DNA of 38,439 bases from positions 1 to 38,439 of the forward strand of contig JAHEFE010000026.1 of the NCBI GenBank assembly GCA_024640365.1, read 5' to 3'. Positions 33,739-38,439 of this stretch are shown here, one piece after another. The position numbers and the translations under genes were made by a program. Origin of the DNA: Woeseiaceae bacterium (GTDB taxonomy: Bacteria; Pseudomonadota; Gammaproteobacteria; Steroidobacterales; Woeseiaceae). The notes under the pieces are model-generated. The model made no database searches, was not told where the DNA came from, and saw only the letters and a program-made list of their open reading frames with translations. Within the stretch, counting starts at the first letter, position 1; the number at the start of each line of letters is the position of its first letter.

Positions 33739-34593
33739 TTAGCCCGCCCTTAAAGTATCCAAAAACTCATGCCGCCAAGTATCAGTTTTTTCTACTTGAT
33801 TAAAACAGTAAAGGTGATGACCCGCGATATTACAAGTCGGATCCGCCAACTCCTGAGCCAGTTCAAGCAACAGCTCATCCGGAGTGTAGGTTTTGGTGCG
33901 AAACATCATCTTTGTCGCAACTTTGCTCTGTTTACGCAGAAAGCGAAGGGAATCACCCACTCCAATCCGCATCGACGTTGTCAACAGCGATTTCCGATCC
34001 GCAACACCCGGCAAACCTATCCAGGCCGGCAACGTAATACCCATAGCACGGATTTTACTCAGCCAGCTCCTGATCGCTTCCGCCTCAAAACACATTTGCG
34101 TAACAAGATACGTGGATACAGCTTGCTTCTTCACCAACTCATTGAGCAGAACTTCATCATCAACATCTGGGTGACCTTCCGGATGCGCTGCAATACCAAT
34201 ATCAACCAACTTGTGATCGTATTCTGCAATGGCACGCAATAGCTCGTATGCCGTCTTAAATTTCCCCGCTGGCACTTTTGCATCGCCACCCGGCACAAAT
34301 AAGCTATCCACACCAAGCACCTTAAGTTCAGCCATGATTCCATCAAGATGCGCGTCATCACGAACCATCTTGGCAGCAACATGCGGGATCACGCGAAAAC
34401 CGCGGTCAACCAGACGCGCTGACATCTCCAACGTCTCCTGGATACCTTTGGTCGGGGAACAGGTCACGGCGACATACGAATTAGGTTTCAATACTGACAA
34501 TCTTTCCTCAATCGTCGCTGTAGGAAACACCTCCATATAGGCACTTTCTAATGACTTGATAAGAGCCGTCCGCTCTTGGGCGCTAAGCTTCAC
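33739..34593 (-). CDS. metF: Methylenetetrahydrofolate reductase-like protein (MetF family)
   Basis: Predicted cytosolic flavoprotein of 284 residues interconverting methyl-THF and methylene-THF. Family marks: MEVFP with Glu21 at the position of the catalytic Glu28 of E. coli MetF, PHVAAKMVRDD, VPGGDAKVPAGKF matching the RGD..P segment (Asp kept, Arg replaced), AAHPEGHPD and TQMCFE. The usual VTYGA segment reads VTCSP, so this is a divergent branch, probably one dedicated to C1 breakdown instead of methionine synthesis. The start is GTG at 34593, supported by AAGGA eight bases ahead and lying three bases after the stop of the ASKHA gene. In this operon it would oxidise the methyl group handed on by the methyl-THF methyltransferase. 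Confidence 0.87.
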   Translation of the reverse strand: MKLSAQERTALIKSLESAYMEVFPTATIEERLSVLKPNSYVAVTCSPTKGIQETLEMSARLVDRGFRVIPHVAAKMVRDDAHLDGIMAELKVLGVDSLFVPGGDAKVPAGKFKTAYELLRAIAEYDHKLVDIGIAAHPEGHPDVDDEVLLNELVKKQAVSTYLVTQMCFEAEAIRSWLSKIRAMGITLPAWIGLPGVADRKSLLTTSMRIGVGDSLRFLRKQSKVATKMMFRTKTYTPDELLLELAQELADPTCNIAGHHLYCFNQVEKTDTWRHEFLDTLRAG

Positions 34594-34596
34594 TTC

Positions 34597-36612
34597 TCAA
34601 TTCCTTCTGCTACGGCGACGGCGACCACCGACCGGCCCGCTCTCTTCTTTGCGTGCCGGCAAATTGACAACCTTCGCCAGCTCTTCAAACGCATCAGTCT
34701 TGTGCGGAATCGACATCGCCGCTACAAAGTGCTCCTGGAAACGAGGTTCTACAGCAGTCTCGATTTTCTCCACCGCACGCACGCGTTGTTCAACATCCGG
34801 CCGCGCATTCTTGTCGAGCAAGGTAATCCGGGCGCCGGTACCGGCTGCGTTACCCGCCGACGAAACATTTTCAAGAACGCAATCAGGAATCATCCCCAAT
34901 ACCATCGCGTATTTGACGTCGATATGCGCTCCGAATGCCCCGGCCAGGCGAATGCGATCCACTTTTTCAACACCGAGCTTTTCCATCAATAGGCGTGCGC
35001 CGGCATATAAGGCGGCCTTGGCTAACTGAATAGCACGTACGTCATTTTGTTGAATACGAATTGCGGGTGCGCCCTCGCGCAGAACATACGCAAAGGTGCG
35101 CCCTTCCTGAACGATTCGCGGCGAAGCCGATGGATGCGTATTAACGATCGTTCCATCCTGACTAATGATGCCTGCGAGAAACATCTCGGCAACGGTTTCG
35201 ATAATGCCCGAGCCACAAATGCCCGTTACCCCGTTCTCGGTAACTTGCGCCGAGAACTCGGGGTCGTCCGACCACAGGTCGCAGCCGATGACTTTGAATT
35301 TCGGCTCAAGTGTTTCCGCGTCGATACGCACCCGCTCTATCGCCCCAGGTGCCGCGCGTTGTCCCGAACTGATCTGGGCGCCTTCGAAGGCCGGCCCCGT
35401 TGGGCTCGACGCAGCAAGCAAGCGGTCGCGGTTACCTACTAGCATTTCGGCATTCGTGCCCACATCAACGATCAATGAAATTTCATCGCGCTCGTAAGGC
35501 GCTTCCGCCAACAAGACTCCCGCTGTGTCCGCACCGACATGGCCCGCTATACAAGGTAGCGCATAAACGTAACCGCCCGGATTAATCGTGATGCCAATAT
35601 CGCGAGCCGGAATACTTTGGCCTGCATCACTCGCCAACGCGAATGGCGCTGTCCCCAATTCTACTGGATTCAGCCCGAGCACGAGGTGGTGCATGATGGG
35701 ATTACCGACAACCGTCATTTCCAACACATCGGAAACTCCGAGCTCAGCTTCCTTGGCGACCTCAGCCACCAGATCACTGATCGCCTGTCGCACGACTCGC
35801 GTCAATTCGATCTCGCCGCCAGGATTCATCATGATGTAAGAAACACGACTCATCAGATCTTCGCCGAATCGTATCTGCGGATTCATCTGACCGGCACTCG
35901 CTAGCACGTCGCCATTGCGCAAGTCGCACAAATGAGCGGCAATCGTGGTAGAGCCCACATCGACTGCAACGCCGTACAAGCGGTCTTTGAAACCAGGCCA
36001 AATCGCAATCACACGGTTGTCGTCACGAACAGCGACCGTTACCTGCCACTTGCCGGCTCGCAATGTTTTTTGCAGTTCCTGTTGCACGTGCAAATCACAA
36101 ACAACATTTTCCAATTGCCATTCTTTCTTGAGTGCCGCCAGCAATCGTTGAAGGTCGCCCGTCGGCTTATGCATATCCGGCTGCTCTACCTCAACAAAAT
36201 AGGCATGCACCATCGGATTAATATCAATGTCGTGCGCTTCATGGGGTTTGCGTACGACCTGCCGATGCACCTGGCTACTCGCTGGAACATCGATCGCCAC
36301 ATCGCCCAGCAAACCGGCCTGACAACTCAGTCGACGATCCTCGGCAAGTCCACGTCTACCCTTGTAACGGCCTTCGCCTTCCCCGGCAGGCGAAAGGTTA
36401 TCGGCACTGGACACGATACCGTGCTTGGACATTTCTCCCTCGGTGACCTGTACCTGGCAGCGCCCGCAAATGGCGCGTCCACCACAGACCGAATCGATGT
36501 CGACACCGAGGCTGCGAGCCGCCTGTAACACCGGCGTTCCCTTGGGAAAACGGCCGCGCCGCCCGGAGGGCGAAAAAACAACCAGGGGATCTTGCGTTGA
36601 ACTATCAGTCAT
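34597..36612 (-). CDS. Corrinoid reactivation protein (2Fe-2S ferredoxin + ASKHA domain, RACo-like)
   Basis: Predicted cytosolic ATP-dependent reductase of 671 residues that returns oxidised Co(II) corrinoid to the active Co(I) state. The N-terminal ferredoxin domain has Cys43, Cys49, Cys52 and Cys97 (CGGRAICGRC... SCQAG), the plant-type 2Fe-2S pattern. After a linker comes the ASKHA domain (DVGSTT at 218-223, then DVGTNAEMLVGNRD and the C-terminal AGAFGAHIDVKYAM), as in RACo and RamA-like activators; RamA has 4Fe-4S clusters, so RACo is the closer match. The C-terminus GPVGGRRRRSRRN is a basic tail not needed by the fold. It lies five bases after the methyl-THF methyltransferase gene and three before metF. 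Presence of this activator strongly supports a corrinoid pathway. Confidence 0.92.
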   Translation of the reverse strand: MTDSSTQDPLVVFSPSGRRGRFPKGTPVLQAARSLGVDIDSVCGGRAICGRCQVQVTEGEMSKHGIVSSADNLSPAGEGEGRYKGRRGLAEDRRLSCQAGLLGDVAIDVPASSQVHRQVVRKPHEAHDIDINPMVHAYFVEVEQPDMHKPTGDLQRLLAALKKEWQLENVVCDLHVQQELQKTLRAGKWQVTVAVRDDNRVIAIWPGFKDRLYGVAVDVGSTTIAAHLCDLRNGDVLASAGQMNPQIRFGEDLMSRVSYIMMNPGGEIELTRVVRQAISDLVAEVAKEAELGVSDVLEMTVVGNPIMHHLVLGLNPVELGTAPFALASDAGQSIPARDIGITINPGGYVYALPCIAGHVGADTAGVLLAEAPYERDEISLIVDVGTNAEMLVGNRDRLLAASSPTGPAFEGAQISSGQRAAPGAIERVRIDAETLEPKFKVIGCDLWSDDPEFSAQVTENGVTGICGSGIIETVAEMFLAGIISQDGTIVNTHPSASPRIVQEGRTFAYVLREGAPAIRIQQNDVRAIQLAKAALYAGARLLMEKLGVEKVDRIRLAGAFGAHIDVKYAMVLGMIPDCVLENVSSAGNAAGTGARITLLDKNARPDVEQRVRAVEKIETAVEPRFQEHFVAAMSIPHKTDAFEELAKVVNLPARKEESGPVGGRRRRSRRN

Positions 36613-36617
36613 GTATT

Positions 36618-37523
36618 TCAGCTACCCGTAGAACGACGACGGCTGCCGCGGCGACCGCGACGTTGCGCACCATCAGCCAGCGGTTCCCGATAAGCGCGAA
36701 TCCATGCCGCGCACTCCGGATCATTGCCCATAACGACGTTCGCGCCACGCACTGCCTGCATTAGCTCAGTGTGGAGTGGATTTGTGATCGCAGAGGTCAT
36801 ACCACTCGAAATCGCCATGCTGATAAATGCGGCATTCAGACCGTTCCGGTTCGGCAAACCAAAACTCAAATTGGAAGCTCCGCAGGTGGTATTTACGTGT
36901 AACTCTTCCCGCAGTCTTTTTACGAGTGCCATCACCTGTCGTCCCGCTGTATTGATCGCCCCAATCGGCATAACCAACGGATCCACTACGATATCGCTTG
37001 CAGGAATACCATGATCCTGTGCCCGTTCTACGATTTTCTTGGCCACATTGAAACGCACGTTTATATCTTCTGAAATACCAGAGTCATCATTCGAGATTGC
37101 AACCACCGCACAACCATATTTTTTCACCAGCGGCAGCACACGCTCCAGGCGTTCATCTTCCCCAGTTACGGAATTCAGCAATGCTTTACCCTGATAGGCC
37201 GCAAGACCTGCTTCCAGCGCTTCGACGATCGAAGAATCAATACACAATGGCACGTCGGTAATGGATTGAATTAATTTAATGCTCTTTGCAAGAATGCCCG
37301 GCTCGTCGGCCAACGGAATACCTGCATTAACATCGAGTATCTGGGCACCAGCCGCGACCTGAGCCAAGGCGTCAGACTCGACCCGGCTAAAGTCACCATT
37401 CTTCATTTCTTCAGCCAGCAATTTCCTGCCAGTCGGATTAATACGTTCGCCAATGACGACGAAAGGCTGATCGAAGCCGATAATGACTTCCTTGCTCGCT
37501 GAACTAATTACTGTATGCGTCAT
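36618..37523 (-). CDS. Methyltetrahydrofolate:corrinoid methyltransferase (pterin-binding, MtgA/AcsE type)
   Basis: Predicted cytosolic TIM-barrel methyltransferase of 301 residues moving a methyl group between a corrinoid protein and tetrahydrofolate. The pterin-binding family marks are GERINPTGRK (25-34), ILDVNAG (62-68), LCIDSS, NSVTGE and the late NLSFGLPNR. It is shorter than MetH and lacks its other domains, matching AcsE, MtvA and MtgA. The direction here is inferred to be from methyl-corrinoid to THF, because MttB-type donors and MetF lie in the same operon. The last 17 residues, GAQRRGRRGSRRRSTGS, are a basic tail after the barrel. An AGGA ribosome site lies about eight bases before the ATG. 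It follows the small 'virulence factor' gene by 37 bases. Confidence 0.92.
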   Translation of the reverse strand: MTHTVISSASKEVIIGFDQPFVVIGERINPTGRKLLAEEMKNGDFSRVESDALAQVAAGAQILDVNAGIPLADEPGILAKSIKLIQSITDVPLCIDSSIVEALEAGLAAYQGKALLNSVTGEDERLERVLPLVKKYGCAVVAISNDDSGISEDINVRFNVAKKIVERAQDHGIPASDIVVDPLVMPIGAINTAGRQVMALVKRLREELHVNTTCGASNLSFGLPNRNGLNAAFISMAISSGMTSAITNPLHTELMQAVRGANVVMGNDPECAAWIRAYREPLADGAQRRGRRGSRRRSTGS

Positions 37524-37560
37524 GTTTTATTCCTGCTTTCAGTCGGTCGCTCCGACTTAA

Positions 37561-37872
37561 CTATTTGGGCTTTACGTTATCGATTAGGCCACCGGCCTTG
37601 ACGACCGCTTCGAGAAATTCACTATCAAACTTGCCTTCCAGTTCCGCAACGCGCTGTTTCAAAATGGCATCGAGATCACCCTCGACAGATTCGGACTCGC
37701 GCCGCCAGTCATCAAGGTACGCATCGCTTGAACCGCGACCGGCGCGCATTGCCGCGCGATCAATCGCTTTCGCAAAACGCGGCTCCAACTCTTTTTTGTG
37801 ATTGGTTCTGCCCGCGCGACAGATAACCTGTGCCGGTATATCGCGCCAAAAAATAGTGATTAACTTTGCCAC
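37561..37872 (-). CDS. Small 'virulence factor' family protein (PF13769-like)
   Basis: Soluble protein of 103 residues. The sequence MAKLITIFWRDIPAQVICRA with GRTNHKKELEPRF and AIDRAAMRAG is the family signature; the family name stems from an old annotation and says nothing about this setting. It has no signal peptide or membrane segment. Its start overlaps the end of the DUF1638 gene by 13 bases, so the two are translationally coupled, and it lies 37 bases before the methyl-THF methyltransferase gene. Conserved position in such a cluster suggests an accessory role in corrinoid methyl transfer, for example binding one of the enzymes. That is inference; no catalytic residues can be named. Confidence 0.82.
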   Translation of the reverse strand: MAKLITIFWRDIPAQVICRAGRTNHKKELEPRFAKAIDRAAMRAGRGSSDAYLDDWRRESESVEGDLDAILKQRVAELEGKFDSEFLEAVVKAGGLIDNVKPK

Positions 37873-38439
37873 TGAATAATATGCTCCGCTAAATTTCGTT
37901 CAACCGGTTCAAGTCCGGTTTGCAATTTTTCAAATGTCAGCCCAAGAAATGCCGCCTGGGACCGCGCCCGTTCTGTTAATTCGTCTGATTCTGTTTGTGC
38001 CAGGTACACCAACTTGCGATAGTTACCAAAGTATGCCGACATCAACTCCGGATGCTTATCCAGACCCAAGCCATTTTTAACCAGTCGATCGAAGTGGCGA
38101 ACCAGAAAATCAGTCAGGTAGTACGTCCCTGGTTCCTGCTCGGCAAGATTTGCAAAAACGTCGCCACCGGCAAAAAACTCGTAGCAATGAGCCCCGGGCA
38201 GACGATCCAGTCCGTATTCATCCAGAACGGCATCCAACAATCCGCCAGTGCCGCAATCAGCGTAGGCAACAAAAATATGCTGATACTCACCCTGGTATTT
38301 CTCAATCGTTTCGCGAACGCGCGCCGGAATTTTCTCTGGCCTGTTATGCAGCTCAGCTGGCAGACATTGAATCTTGATATGCGACCATTGATTGTGGCGC
38401 TGCAATTGCACTAGCTCTTTCGCCAGTGCGCCGCAGGCA
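37860..38439 (-). CDS. DUF1638 family protein, 5'-truncated by window edge
   Basis: Predicted soluble protein of at least 193 residues, function unknown. The frame stays open to the window edge. Upstream of a GTG at 38411 it continues as ACGALAKELVQ, the conserved DUF1638 opening, so the GTG is not the true start and the N-terminus lies outside the window. Conserved features include CLPAELHNRPEKIP and YADCGTGGLLD, with cysteines that could bind a metal or cofactor, and the C-terminal GLTFEKLQTGLEP. DUF1638 genes often accompany MttB-type and corrinoid-protein genes in bacteria and archaea, as here. It is the first operon gene visible and its end overlaps the 'virulence factor' gene by 13 bases. 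Confidence 0.85.
   Translation of the reverse strand, partial: ACGALAKELVQLQRHNQWSHIKIQCLPAELHNRPEKIPARVRETIEKYQGEYQHIFVAYADCGTGGLLDAVLDEYGLDRLPGAHCYEFFAGGDVFANLAEQEPGTYYLTDFLVRHFDRLVKNGLGLDKHPELMSAYFGNYRKLVYLAQTESDELTERARSQAAFLGLTFEKLQTGLEPVERNLAEHIIQWQS

Noticed and set aside
35932..36528. 198-residue open frame on the plus strand
   Set aside because: Antisense to the RACo-like gene, with no recognisable domain or ribosome site.

Overview
The window looks like chromosomal DNA of a free-living, probably marine, Gammaproteobacterium. This is inferred from gene content: DUF5916/CBM9 outer-membrane proteins, several TolB-like/TPR membrane proteins, Tat and lipoprotein signals, many secreted peptidases, a c4-like cytochrome, and a base composition I judge by eye to be in the low-to-mid 50s % GC. 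Woeseiaceae-like bacteria fit, but the genus cannot be fixed from the sequence. There is no rRNA, tRNA, insertion sequence, prophage or CRISPR array. Genes are densely packed and no gene-free stretch exceeds 300 bases; the longest is about 250 bases (3792-4041), in which I see nothing convincing.

Layout. 1-2182 (+): the 3' part of a membrane cytochrome b gene and a four-haem c-type lipoprotein, closed by a terminator. 2298-3791 (-): an aldehyde dehydrogenase. 4042-8331 (+): an NhaC-type antiporter, a SAM methyltransferase and an OPT oligopeptide transporter. 8477-12636 (-): two tandem TolB-like/TPR membrane proteins. 12844-14343 (+): a DUF1353 protein and a tandem universal stress protein. 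14410-19663 (-): a CocE-type hydrolase, an APC amino-acid permease and a third TolB-like/TPR protein. 19820-25152 (+): a DUF5916 outer-membrane protein, an exported M20 hydrolase and a Tat-exported FAD oxidoreductase. 25209-27320 (-): a lipoprotein oligopeptidase B. 27411-28109 (+): an AbrB-type antitoxin/Doc pair behind a double palindromic operator. 28148-30414 (-): an M28 lipoprotein peptidase and a small exported protein.

30564-38439 (-) is the most interesting part. It is one tightly packed operon running in from beyond the right edge: DUF1638, a small 'virulence factor' family protein, a pterin-binding methyltetrahydrofolate methyltransferase, a 2Fe-2S/ASKHA corrinoid-reactivation protein, a MetF-like reductase and two different non-pyrrolysine MttB-family methyltransferases, ended by a clear intrinsic terminator. 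Together these suggest a corrinoid-dependent demethylation route: methylated amine, to corrinoid protein, to methyl-THF, to methylene-THF. The corrinoid protein itself is not in the window and is predicted to lie just beyond it. Several of the enzymes carry Arg/Gly-rich basic tails, which is unusual.

Much of the rest (OPT and APC transporters, M20, M28, S9 and CocE hydrolases) fits a heterotroph living on peptides and amides, and the methyltransferase operon would add methylated amines to that diet.
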